Under the pieces are notes generated by a model. It ran no database searches. It saw only the letters and a program-made list of their open reading frames with translations, and had not been told where the DNA came from. A program made the position numbers and the translations under genes. Source: CAZADH01 sp964483805 (GTDB lineage: Bacteria > Muiribacteriota > Ozemobacteria > Ozemobacterales > Ozemobacteraceae). From it: a stretch of 18,040 nt of DNA. Below are positions 5,725 to 13,915 of the stretch, in pieces. The stretch is from assembly GCA_964483805.1 (NCBI GenBank), contig CAZADH010000107.1, positions 1 to 18,040 on the forward strand, given 5' to 3'. Position 1 is the first letter of the stretch; each line of letters starts with the position of its first letter.

Positions 5725-8646
5725 ATGGAACTGACCAACGTAGAACTGTTCTCGTCACTGACCAACCAAGAGGTGCACGAGATCGAGCAGATCGCGCGCC
5801 GCATGCACCTGGGGCGCGGCGAGATCGTGTTTCGCGAAGGCGACTTCGAAAACTCGCTCTATGTCGTCGAATCGGGCCAGGTCGAGATCTTCAAGCGCGA
5901 TCCCCTGCAAGGCGAGCAGGTGGTGGCCGTCTTCAAGAACGGCGATTTCTTCGGCGAAATGGCGCTGTTCGACAAAAACGCTCCCCGCTCGGCCACTGCG
6001 CGAACCCTGCAGACCACGGTTCTGGTGGTCATCGAGGGCAAAGACTTCGAGCGGCTTCTCTTCACCCGACCGTCAATCAGTCTCAAGCTGTTGGCGACCC
6101 TGTCGAAGCGTCTGCGGAACACGACCACCTCGCATTTTCTCAAGGGTGGTACGAGTGCGAAGCAGACGCCATCCGGGTGTCGCCTGCTTGCCGTTGCGTC
6201 GGCAAAAGACGGCTTTGGCAAGACCACGTTCGCCTCGACGTTGGCGCATCTGCTGGCCGCCGAGGTCGCCAAGAAGATTCTCTTCATCGATCTCGATCTG
6301 TATTTTGCCGATGGCACATTTGCGATGGGGGTCCACTCGCCCAAGTCCATCGTCGAATTGGCGAATCGTCTGCGGTCGACCGACCAGGAGTTCGACATCC
6401 TCGGGGCGTGCGTAAAGACCGGCGAGAACCTGTGGGTGTTGCCGGCGCCGACCAATTTCCTCGATGCCGAAAAGCTCTCGGCGGCTGATGCATTGGCGGT
6501 ATTGAAAGCCGTGCGCTCGCGCTTCGATTATGTCGTGGTCGACACGGCCTCGATGTTTGACGATGTATTGCTCAACATCCTGGATACCGCCGACCTTATC
6601 TTCTTTCTGGCCGACGCTCCGAATGTCCTGGCCTTGAAAGACAACGTGCGTTTCTTTCAGGGTATCGCGAAGCTCAACTATCCGCGCGACCGCATTGTCT
6701 TGCTTGGTTCCAAGGTCGACCGCGATTTCACCATCGAAAAGACCGCCAAAATGTATCCCTTCCCCGTTCGGGGAGGCATCCCCAGTGTGGCCGATCTGCA
6801 ACCGGACTACGGCAAGAGTGTCTATCACAGCCATCCGTCCGGCGCGTATTGCGAAGTCATCCGTCTGCTTGTGCGCAACATCCTCAAAGAGACACAGATC
6901 AACAAACCGGTGGAACGCGGCATCTGGCAGCGGTTGTTTGCGTCCGAGCCCGCGCCCGTGGTTGCGCCCGAGTTGCAGATCGATGCCGTGGGTGCCGTGG
7001 GTGGTCCCGATGTGTCGCCGATCATCCCGAATCAAGACGTTAAGGCGTTGATCAAGTTCGTTCGCTACAATCTCTTGTACGGGCACGTGAAGGTCGCGAA
7101 AACGCAGATCCTCAACTATCTCGATTTCGCCCAGGCGAGTGGTCCGCTCTACGAGTTGTTGGGCGAGATACTTGCTCTCGAGCAGTCGTTTTCTGAGGCG
7201 ATCGAGGCGTTTCATCGGTCTCTCGCCGCTGATCCGCAGAACCATCTGGCGATGGGCTTCCTCGCCTGTATGACCGGTGACGAGACCGCATTCAAGCAGG
7301 CGGTCAAGATTGTCAGCGACAAACTGGCGCAGCACCCGGGTTTCGCCGATCTGCACAACGACAAGGCGAAGCTGCACCTGCAACATGGCGACCACGACCT
7401 GGCCGAAGAGTGCTGCCGTGAGGCGTTGAAGATCAACCCGCGGTTCCTCGATGCCCAGATCAACCTGGCGACGAGTCTTGCCGCCCGCACCCGCACCGAC
7501 GAGGCGATCTCGTTGTTGTTGGCGGTCAAAGAAAAGAACGCCCGCATCTTCATGTTGCTGGGGCAGATGTTCCACGATACCGGCCGCCTGTTCCTGGCGC
7601 ATCAATCGTATTTACGCGCCGAAGAGCAATATCCCGAGTATCCCGGGCTGCGCCAGCGTCTGTCCGAGTTGACCACCTACTTCAAACGGCTCAGCGGCGT
7701 CATTGTCATGCACCAGGGCTTTGTCGAAACGCATCCGCAGTTTCCCGACATGCACGTCAAACTCGGCAACTTCCTGCAGATCGCCGGCCGCACCGAGTTG
7801 GCGGTTCGTGAGTACCAGGAAGCGTTGCGCATCAAACCGCAATACCACGAAGCCCTCGACAAGCTGGCCGCGCTCGAGAGCGACACCATCGGGCGGCTTG
7901 CCGCCGAGACCTTTGCCACGATCCTGCCGGTTGGCGACGAACGCAAACTCCTGGGGGCCACCTTCAAACTGCAGGTGTTGTTGCAGGCCCCGGCCGAGAA
8001 ATCGTGCATGCGCATCGACGTTGCTTGGGTCCTGCGCATGAAGAACGTCCGCACCGGCAAGGTGCTGCAGAAGCCGGTTGTCCCTGATGAACTCAAGAGT
8101 GGGTCGGTGACCGTCGACTGCGAACCGCTCGGGGTCATTGCGCCGCAAGACATCATCGTCGCCGAGCTAATCGAGGCGACCACCGGGCAGATCTATCGGG
8201 CCGAACCGTACTACGTCGAAGTCCCCGATCTCGAGAAAGGGACCGGAACCATGGCCCTGACGGCGGACCCCTCGACAGGCCGCTCAGCCACGGGGCAGGG
8301 TATTCGCTACTTCCTCGTGCATCTCGATTCGAAGCAGATTGCCGAGATCATCGGCGGTACCGATTCGGAGTATCGCGCGGTGGTGGCCAATGCCGCCAAC
8401 GGTCTCGAGGCGGTCGGTCAGGTCAATCCCGAGAACGATGCCCAGGTCAACTTCGTCCTGATCGGCACCAATGGCACCAGTGCCAATGCCGGCGATCCCA
8501 AGAGCGCAGCGGTCCGCCGCGGCGATCACCTTGTCGTGCGGGTTACCGACCGGGCCAAGAACGAAGTGTTCTCGATGGATTTCACCGTCGAGCAGCGCGA
8601 CATCGAGTCATTTTCGAAGTTGATTGTCCACCAGGACATTGCCTGA
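5725..8646 (+). CDS. Cyclic-nucleotide-binding / CpaE-like ParA ATPase / TPR fusion protein
   Basis: A 973-residue soluble protein with no signal or membrane segment. Residues 1-125 are a CRP-type cyclic-nucleotide-binding domain with an intact phosphate-binding cassette (FFGEMAL at 75-81 with E78, then PRSATA with R88). Residues 150-390 are a ParA/MinD-superfamily ATPase closest in style to CpaE/TadZ: Walker A AKDGFGKTT (160-168, with D162 where Gly is usual; both lysines K161 and K166 kept), FIDLDLYFADG at 187-197, and Walker B YVVVDTAS at 269-276. Residues 435-735 are tetratricopeptide-like helices (for example the segments ending EALKINP and EALRIKP). Residues 740-973 are beta-rich and unassigned. 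No DNA-binding domain is seen. It could couple a cyclic nucleotide to ATPase-driven positioning or assembly through TPR partners (inference). ATG 5725 is preferred over TTG 5695 because the domain's first helix begins there; the SD (AGAGGA, 5702-5707) is distant and weak. Its 3' end overlaps the convergent GT2 gene. Confidence 0.85.
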   Translation: MELTNVELFSSLTNQEVHEIEQIARRMHLGRGEIVFREGDFENSLYVVESGQVEIFKRDPLQGEQVVAVFKNGDFFGEMALFDKNAPRSATARTLQTTVLVVIEGKDFERLLFTRPSISLKLLATLSKRLRNTTTSHFLKGGTSAKQTPSGCRLLAVASAKDGFGKTTFASTLAHLLAAEVAKKILFIDLDLYFADGTFAMGVHSPKSIVELANRLRSTDQEFDILGACVKTGENLWVLPAPTNFLDAEKLSAADALAVLKAVRSRFDYVVVDTASMFDDVLLNILDTADLIFFLADAPNVLALKDNVRFFQGIAKLNYPRDRIVLLGSKVDRDFTIEKTAKMYPFPVRGGIPSVADLQPDYGKSVYHSHPSGAYCEVIRLLVRNILKETQINKPVERGIWQRLFASEPAPVVAPELQIDAVGAVGGPDVSPIIPNQDVKALIKFVRYNLLYGHVKVAKTQILNYLDFAQASGPLYELLGEILALEQSFSEAIEAFHRSLAADPQNHLAMGFLACMTGDETAFKQAVKIVSDKLAQHPGFADLHNDKAKLHLQHGDHDLAEECCREALKINPRFLDAQINLATSLAARTRTDEAISLLLAVKEKNARIFMLLGQMFHDTGRLFLAHQSYLRAEEQYPEYPGLRQRLSELTTYFKRLSGVIVMHQGFVETHPQFPDMHVKLGNFLQIAGRTELAVREYQEALRIKPQYHEALDKLAALESDTIGRLAAETFATILPVGDERKLLGATFKLQVLLQAPAEKSCMRIDVAWVLRMKNVRTGKVLQKPVVPDELKSGSVTVDCEPLGVIAPQDIIVAELIEATTGQIYRAEPYYVEVPDLEKGTGTMALTADPSTGRSATGQGIRYFLVHLDSKQIAEIIGGTDSEYRAVVANAANGLEAVGQVNPENDAQVNFVLIGTNGTSANAGDPKSAAVRRGDHLVVRVTDRAKNEVFSMDFTVEQRDIESFSKLIVHQDIA

Positions 8647-9690
8647 CCATCGGTGGTTTGACCATTCCCTCGCGAATCGCGCGGTGCCGGCGACGATGCC
8701 GGCGATCAGTGCTACCGCCCGCAGCAGGCAGAACACGGGGATCACCGGGATCGTCGCGCGGTCAGTCACCCACGCCTCCCGCCACAGCGGCACGCACGAC
8801 CCCGCCCACACAGCCGCCAGCATGCCGGCAAGACCGCTCCAACGGGCGCGCCACTTCGAGTCAAGCAACGGGAGGAGCACCGCTCCGAGGAACAACAGCG
8901 GTGTCAGTGCCAACTGCAGTTTGAGGCTGAACGGGGTGTAGACGCCACCCCCGGCGCGCTGCGGATGCCGTCCGATGACCTTCATGCGCCAGAATCCCCG
9001 GCCAAACTTGAGTCGAAAATACGGCAGGAATCCCTCGCGATGTCGGTGAAAAACGATCGCATCGGAAGCGAAAGCAAACCGGCCGCCGTGTTCGAGCACC
9101 CGCCAGGCCAGATCGACATCTTCGTTGTCGGGCACCGGAAAACTCGTGTCGAAACCACCGACGGCCTGCAACGCCGCGCGCCGATAGGCGCCACTGTAGG
9201 TGTCGACAAAGTCGATATTGGGCGCCGCCTGCAAGTTACGGTAACGTTCCATGAACTCGACCTGGGCGCATCGCGCTGCCATATCGGTCTGGCGGGTGCG
9301 ATAGCACCCTTTGACCCCGACGACCTCGGGTTGGTGAAATGGTGCCAGCATGGCGGCCAACCACGTGCGGTCGGGGACGCAATCGGCGTCGGTGAACACG
9401 ACGATCTCGCCGCGCGCCCGCTCGATCCCGGTGTTGCGTGCGGTAGCCGGGCCGCGGTTGACTGCGTGCCGTTGCCAGGTCAGGGCGGCCAGTTGAGACT
9501 TGAATTCGGCGTGGACCGGCTCCAGGTCCTCGGTCGACCCGTCATCAACCACCACAACTTCGAAGGGGTCCGGCAGCGTCTGCCTGCACAGGGCGGCCAG
9601 GCACTCGCGCAGGCGCCCGGCGCTGTTGCGCACCGGAATCACCACCGACGCGACCACCGATGGGCGGGCGTCGAGATTGCCGGCACTCAC
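8608..9690 (-). CDS. GT2 family glycosyltransferase with C-terminal membrane segments
   Basis: A 360-residue inner-membrane-associated glycosyltransferase. The GT-A fold shows VVIPVRN (16-22), VVVVDDGS (45-52, nucleotide binding), the metal-binding D101-A-D103 in VVFTDADC, and the acceptor/catalytic region PDNEDVDLAWR near residue 200. Three hydrophobic stretches follow (about 255-350), the first including LALTPLLFLGAVLLPLL. Donor and acceptor are not predictable; GT2 enzymes of this shape usually act in polysaccharide or glycolipid synthesis. The GTG start at 9690 is chosen because it overlaps the TGA stop of the upstream radical SAM gene as GTGA, implying coupled translation; an in-frame ATG at 9777 would add a basic, low-complexity leader inside that gene. 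It is last in the minus-strand operon and its final 39 bases lie antisense to the end of the fusion-protein gene. Confidence 0.88.
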   Translation of the reverse strand: MSAGNLDARPSVVASVVIPVRNSAGRLRECLAALCRQTLPDPFEVVVVDDGSTEDLEPVHAEFKSQLAALTWQRHAVNRGPATARNTGIERARGEIVVFTDADCVPDRTWLAAMLAPFHQPEVVGVKGCYRTRQTDMAARCAQVEFMERYRNLQAAPNIDFVDTYSGAYRRAALQAVGGFDTSFPVPDNEDVDLAWRVLEHGGRFAFASDAIVFHRHREGFLPYFRLKFGRGFWRMKVIGRHPQRAGGGVYTPFSLKLQLALTPLLFLGAVLLPLLDSKWRARWSGLAGMLAAVWAGSCVPLWREAWVTDRATIPVIPVFCLLRAVALIAGIVAGTARFAREWSNHRWSGNVLVDNQLRK

Positions 9691-11156
9691 GTGCGGTCGC
9701 CCCACAGGTGGCCCAGAAAAGTGCGCGCCGCCCGCGCCACCCGGCGTCGTTCGTCGCCGTCGGTAACGAATCGCCACGCCAGTTCACCCAGGTAACGGCG
9801 CCGCAGATAGAACCGCCGGCGCGCCAGATTGCAGAACCGGACGAGTGCCGCATCGCTGCAGTCATCCGTGCGCACCACGCAGGTGTGGGTGCCGTCGGCG
9901 GCGAGCCAGTCACGCCAGCGCGACTTGACCAGGTGACCACGTTCGCGGGCCGCGGCGAAAGCGCGGGTTCCCGGATAGACCATGAGCGGATAGAACTGGG
10001 CCGAATCGATGTGCAGCGACAGCGCCAATTGCAGCGTTTAGCGCATGGTTGCGCGCGTCTCGCCGGGCAGCCCGACCATGAAACAACCGTGGACACGCAC
10101 GCCGGCAGCCCGGGCCGCGGCGGCAAACGGAGCGAAGTCGGCCACCCGCGTGCCTTTGCCCACCGCGTCGAGCAACCCCTGGTTGCCCGACTCGAAGCCG
10201 ACGCAGAGGGCGCGCAGACCAGCCGATTTCAAGAGCGGCAGCAGGCCGTGGGCCGTGTCCGGGCGTGCGTTCGCCGTGAACGTGAGCGGGAGACGAAGCG
10301 AGGCCAGACCGATGCAGAACTCCCGCACCCAATCCGGGTCGGCGGTGAAGGTGTCGTCTTCGAGAAATACGCTGCGGAGTTCCGGCATCGTGCGGGCGAT
10401 CTCGCTGAACTCGGCCAGCACGTTGGCAACCGACCGTCGGCGAAAGCGGTGGCCGGTCAATGTTTGTGGAAATACACAGTATTGACATGCGTTCGGGCAC
10501 CCTCGCCCGGTGACGATGGCCACCATCGGGTGGTGGGCGTTGGGGTTGAAATAGCGCGATACCGGCAGAAACTTGCGATAGACGGCGCTGACGAACGGCA
10601 CCTGGTCGAGGTCTTCGATAAAGCGGGTCCGCGGCAGGACGCGAAGGCCCCGGTAGACGATGCCCTCGATGCCTTCGGGTGACCGCCGGCCCTCGAGGGC
10701 TTCGAGATAATCACCCACCGGAATCTCGTACTCGCCGACCACTGCGGCATCGATTTCGGGATATCGGCGCAGCGAGTCGTCCGGCAGGGCCGACACATGA
10801 GTGCCGGCGACAATCGTGCGGCAACCCAGCGTTCGGCGCAGGTGTGCGGCGAATCCCAGATCGGTGTCGCAACTCGGCGTCGCCGCCTCGACGACGATCA
10901 GCCCGGGAGTGAACTCGCTCACCCGCTGTTCGACGGCCTTGTCGTCAAGATCGGTGGCCGGTGCATCGATGAGGCAGACGGGGTGTCCGCGCTTCTCGAG
11001 ATAGCCGGCCAGATAGGCCAGCCACATGGGATAGTAAAGGGTGCCCGACCGCGTGACCGCCGGAGAGCGCTGTCCGCGCGAGTATCCAGGCAGAAACGGA
11101 GGATTGATGAGCGCTACGCGCGTGGGGCCGAAACCCGGTATTTTCGGCGCAACCAT
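9687..11156 (-). pseudogene. B12-binding-domain radical SAM protein interrupted by an in-frame TAA
   Basis: The frame from ATG 11156 encodes 372 residues, meets TAA at 10040-10038, and continues in the same frame for 116 residues to TGA 9687. The first part has a cobalamin-binding Rossmann-type domain (RVALINPPF near the start, then VVEAATPSCDTD and VAGTHVSAL) and a radical SAM core with C220-X3-C224-X2-C227 in GRGCPNACQYC. The part after the TAA (ALSLHIDSAQFYPLMVYPGT and on) is the expected end of the same family, directly following GLPGETRATMR. Family members usually have Glu at the TAA position, so one GAA-to-TAA change would explain it. It could be a recent pseudogene, a base error in the draft, or a truncated but cluster-bearing enzyme. 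Such proteins catalyse methyl or other radical transfers in lipid, glycan or antibiotic pathways. An SD (AAGGAG) lies 11 bases before the ATG. The 5' end overlaps the SPASM gene by 43 bases. Confidence 0.8.
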
Positions 11157-12094
11157 GAACCGAGGTTCTCCTTGATCTGCCAGTATTCGCAGGGGCCACA
11201 GACCGGCGTGTCGTGATAGCGGCCTTCGACATGAAGTCGTCGCAGGCGCTCGAGGGCGTGTCCCCGCCAGATCGGGCCAAAACCATCAGGCCCCACCCGC
11301 GCGAAGGTACCCCGTTCGGCATAGTCGATGCAACAGGGCGACACGCGGCCGTCGGCATTGATGACGCCGGTGTACCACAACAGTGCGCACGGATACCGCT
11401 CGCCGCCGCTGTAGCACCGCTCGTCACGCACCGCGCCCATCCAGGTGTGATAGGGCGTGATGTCGACGGCATCGGCCTGGCCTTGCCACCGTTGGCGAAA
11501 CAGTTCGACCTGGTGTTCGTGACCTTGCCGGGCGACCATGCGGACCTTGATCGACGGTGTGTTCAGTCCGCGTTGGCGCTTGAGAGCAACCGCGGTGCGC
11601 ACGTTCTGTTCAACGAGGTCAAAGCGGTCAGCTCCTTTGAGTGCGCGATACTCGCTGCGCTCGACGGCATCCAGCGAAACGATGACGTCGGTAAGGCCGG
11701 CCTCGGCCAGACGCAGGAAGAGCGCTTCGTCGAGGAGTGTTCCGTTGGTGATGATCGAAATGGTGCGTGCGGCCCGCACTGTTCGCAGGCGCGCCACCAT
11801 GTCGACGATGCGTGGGTGGAGCAGCGGTTCGCCGTCTTTCTGCAGGAACACGCGCAGTATGGGGCCGACCCGGCCAAGTTCGGCGGCGATGGTCTCGAAC
11901 AAAGGCCACGGCAGATCGGCGTGCGGTCGACCACTGATCGCACGCGGGCAGAACGTGCACGCCAGGTTGCACCGGTTCGTCGGTTCGATGTTCAGAATGA
12001 GGGGATAGGTCAGCGGCAAGACTGCCTTCAGATACCAGGAACGCAGACCCATCCAGCGTTTCAGACGTTCGAGGTCGAAACCGAAGAAGCTCAT
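11114..12094 (-). CDS. Radical SAM/SPASM-domain protein
   Basis: A 326-residue cytoplasmic enzyme. From ATG 12094 it has a short amphipathic lead, then C42-X3-C46-X2-C49 in NRCNLACTFC (the 4Fe-4S cluster that binds SAM), QKDGEPLLH in place of the GGEP strand, SIITNGTLLD, and a C-terminal SPASM-like region with RYPCALLWY, GRVSPCCIDY and VCGPCEYW. This is the pattern of SPASM proteins found in envelope-glycan clusters; no substrate can be assigned. The start is fixed by ATGA overlap with the upstream glycosyltransferase stop (12094-12091), so the two are translationally coupled; an open frame reaches back to 12406 but would lie wholly inside that gene. The TAG stop lies 42 bases inside the next gene. 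Confidence 0.88.
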   Translation of the reverse strand: MSFFGFDLERLKRWMGLRSWYLKAVLPLTYPLILNIEPTNRCNLACTFCPRAISGRPHADLPWPLFETIAAELGRVGPILRVFLQKDGEPLLHPRIVDMVARLRTVRAARTISIITNGTLLDEALFLRLAEAGLTDVIVSLDAVERSEYRALKGADRFDLVEQNVRTAVALKRQRGLNTPSIKVRMVARQGHEHQVELFRQRWQGQADAVDITPYHTWMGAVRDERCYSGGERYPCALLWYTGVINADGRVSPCCIDYAERGTFARVGPDGFGPIWRGHALERLRRLHVEGRYHDTPVCGPCEYWQIKENLGSWLRRKYRVSAPRA

Positions 12095-13053
12095 TTGCGG
12101 GCGCGCTCGATGTGCCCTTTGCCGAAGCCGCCCCGCACCGCATCGCCGAGCGCTTTCAACAGCGAGACCACGGCCCACAGACTCCGTTGGCGCGAGAAGA
12201 TCCGCAACGCCTTCACCAGATGGAACGCAGAGAACTTGCCCAAGTCGGCCACGCGGCCATGTTTCCACCAGAAGAGCAGCTTGTTGCGTGCCGTGTAATA
12301 GATCATCATCGGACTGTGCAGGCCGACGGCCTGGGTGACCTTGTGCCACATTTTCGCTTCGGGAATCAGCCACACTTCGAAACCCGCCCGCTTCATGCGC
12401 AGGCACCAGTCGACCTCATCGTGGTAGATGAAGAACCGTTCGTCGAAGAGACCCACCCGCTCGATGACTTCCTTGCGAACCATGAGGGCACACCCATGCA
12501 CCCAGTCGACCTGGCGGGGACGGTGCAACCCCGGGTCTGGCCGATCGCGCATGATCGGTGGAAACCAGCACAGATCGGCATAGATGCGGCCGCCGGCCCC
12601 CCAGACGGTCTGTGGTGCTTCATGATAGTAGGTGAGGGGGCCGGTGGCGCCGCACTGCGGGTGGTCCTGCATGAACGCGACCAGGTGTGACAACATGGCG
12701 GGCGCGACTTCGATGTCGTTGTTGACGAATACCAGGTAATCGGGATCGACGTGCTCGCGCAGCCATTCGGCTCCGCGGTTGTTGGCGGCACAGAACCCGA
12801 GGTTGGTCGGCATGGGCAGGCAGGTGACCGTGGGATAGCGGGCCCTGACCGCATCGATCGTACCGTCGCTCGACCCGTTGTCGACCAGCACCACGCGCAG
12901 GTTCGGATACTCGAGCGCGAGTACGGAGGCGAGGCCGACGAGCGTCATCTCGCGCTGATTCCAGGTCAGCATCACCATGCCCACGAGCGGATGGGATGCG
13001 CCGGGCAGGCATGTCTGTGGTCGATGCGGGGTTGCGCGCGCTGCCGGATTCAT
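12091..13053 (-). CDS. GT2 family glycosyltransferase, rhamnosyltransferase-like
   Basis: A 320-residue glycosyltransferase without obvious membrane spans. The GT-A motifs are MVMLTWNQ (26-33), VLVDNGSSDGT (55-65), TNLGFCAANNRG (83-94), the metal-binding position FVNND (109-113), then DWVHGCALMVRKEV and the conserved DERFFIYHDEVDWCLRMKRAG region holding the likely catalytic acids. This matches the WbbL-type rhamnosyltransferase branch of GT2 (known family resemblance), though the sugar is an inference. It is the first gene of the minus-strand operon. ATG 13053 lies only six bases after a TAGAAT -10 element and has no SD, so the mRNA may be leaderless. The C-terminus is basic (GKGHIERARK) and its TGA overlaps the next start as ATGA. 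Confidence 0.88.
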   Translation of the reverse strand: MNPAARATPHRPQTCLPGASHPLVGMVMLTWNQREMTLVGLASVLALEYPNLRVVLVDNGSSDGTIDAVRARYPTVTCLPMPTNLGFCAANNRGAEWLREHVDPDYLVFVNNDIEVAPAMLSHLVAFMQDHPQCGATGPLTYYHEAPQTVWGAGGRIYADLCWFPPIMRDRPDPGLHRPRQVDWVHGCALMVRKEVIERVGLFDERFFIYHDEVDWCLRMKRAGFEVWLIPEAKMWHKVTQAVGLHSPMMIYYTARNKLLFWWKHGRVADLGKFSAFHLVKALRIFSRQRSLWAVVSLLKALGDAVRGGFGKGHIERARK

Positions 13054-13059
13054 GCGATG

Positions 13060-13089
13060 ATTCTAACATCGGGCCGGAGCCGATGCCAT
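13060..13089 (-). promoter_or_regulatory. Putative leaderless promoter of the glycan operon
   Basis: On the minus strand, ATGGCA (13089-13084, 4 of 6 consensus bases) is followed by 18 bases and then TAGAAT (13065-13060). Transcription would start at or within a base or two of ATG 13053, which has no SD. Confidence 0.45.
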
Positions 13090-13182
13090 CGAGAAATCGC
13101 TATGGCCGGGTCGACTGGTTGGGGTACCCCGTTGGGTATCGCCTGTGCCGTCCGTGTGCGGGGGTCTTGCCTGAAAACGCCG

Positions 13183-13211
13183 TTGACAAACCGGCGGTCA
13201 AGTGGTAGCAT
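13183..13211 (+). promoter_or_regulatory. Sigma-70 promoter of rplU-prp-rpmA
   Basis: A consensus TTGACA (13183-13188), a 17-base spacer and TAGCAT (13206-13211). The expected start near 13218 gives a short leader holding the AGGAGG at 13229-13234. It is the best promoter in the window and diverges from the glycan operon promoter about 120 bases away. Confidence 0.75.
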
Positions 13212-13242
13212 GAGAATCCAAGTCATTTAGGAGGGGCAAACC

Positions 13243-13557
13243 ATGATGTACGCCATCGTAGAACTCGCCGGCAAGCAGTTTTCCGTCGAGAAGGGTAGCC
13301 GCATTCGCTGTGAAAAGCTTGATCGGAAGCCCAATGACACCTTCGCCATCGATCGCGTTTTGATGGTCAAAAGCGGCGACCAGACCAAGATCGGCACCCC
13401 GTATCTGCAGGGCGTCGAGGTTCGGGCCCGCGTGACCGGTCACGGTCGTGGCAAGAAGATTATTGGCCTGAAGTACAAGAACAAGATCAACTATCGCAAG
13501 CATTACGGGCATCGCCAAGACTTTACCGCCGTCGTGATCGAGGAGATCAAGGGCTGA
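13243..13557 (+). CDS. rplU: 50S ribosomal protein L21
   Basis: 104 residues, the normal length of bL21, a 23S rRNA-binding protein of the large subunit. The N-terminus (YAIVELAGKQFSVEKGS), the GTPYLQGVEVRARVTGHGRGKKI segment (read in two parts) and the basic YKNKINYRKHYGHRQDFT end are all diagnostic. Two adjacent ATGs (13243 and 13246) both suit the AGGAGG, with 8 and 11 bases of spacing; the second gives the canonical MYAI start, so the first methionine is uncertain. It is the first gene of the L21-Prp-L27 operon, driven by the TTGACA/TAGCAT promoter. Confidence 0.97.
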   Translation: MMYAIVELAGKQFSVEKGSRIRCEKLDRKPNDTFAIDRVLMVKSGDQTKIGTPYLQGVEVRARVTGHGRGKKIIGLKYKNKINYRKHYGHRQDFTAVVIEEIKG

Positions 13558-13576
13558 GCGTGCGGCGGGCGCCTCG

Positions 13577-13909
13577 ATGATCGACGTCCGTCTGAACCGC
13601 AGCGAACCCGGGTGCTGGCACCTGCGGGTCGTGGGTCACGGGGATGCCGGTCCTAAGGGTGCCGATGTCGTGTGTGCCGGTGTTTCGGCGCTGGTGCAGA
13701 CGGCGGCTCGTATTGACGAAGTATTGCGCGTTTCGGTCACGGGGTCCCTCGCAGCGGGGCAGACAGAGGTCCAGTTTGTCGCCCAACCCGAGGTCCGCGA
13801 CCAACTCGATGTGGTGATGTCGGTGTTGGCCAATGGTATGGCGGCAATGGCCCGCGACCATGGTCGCCACCTCAAGTTCAATGAACTGAACGAAGCAAAA
13901 TTGGAGTGA
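13577..13909 (+). CDS. prp: Ribosomal-processing cysteine protease Prp (YsxB family)
   Basis: 110 residues, the family's usual length. The catalytic pair is present: H21 in VVGHGDAG and C33 in GADVVCAGVSAL, matching the His/Cys dyad of known Prp proteins (H22/C34 in S. aureus). The C-terminal half (MSVLANGMAAMARDH) has the expected helix. In Firmicutes and relatives Prp removes a short N-terminal extension from L27. It sits between rplU (19-base gap) and rpmA (6-base gap), the classic position. Here, however, L27 has no extension, because the prp TGA stop is in frame only two codons before the rpmA ATG. Its substrate in this organism is therefore unclear. A purine-poor GGCGGG upstream is the only SD candidate. 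Confidence 0.88.
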   Translation: MIDVRLNRSEPGCWHLRVVGHGDAGPKGADVVCAGVSALVQTAARIDEVLRVSVTGSLAAGQTEVQFVAQPEVRDQLDVVMSVLANGMAAMARDHGRHLKFNELNEAKLE

Positions 13910-13915
13910 ACAGCA

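Noticed and set aside
10038..10040. TAA reassigned to an amino acid
   Set aside because: This is a single occurrence, and L21, L27, PepD and the sigma factor read normally with the standard code. A point mutation or base error is simpler.
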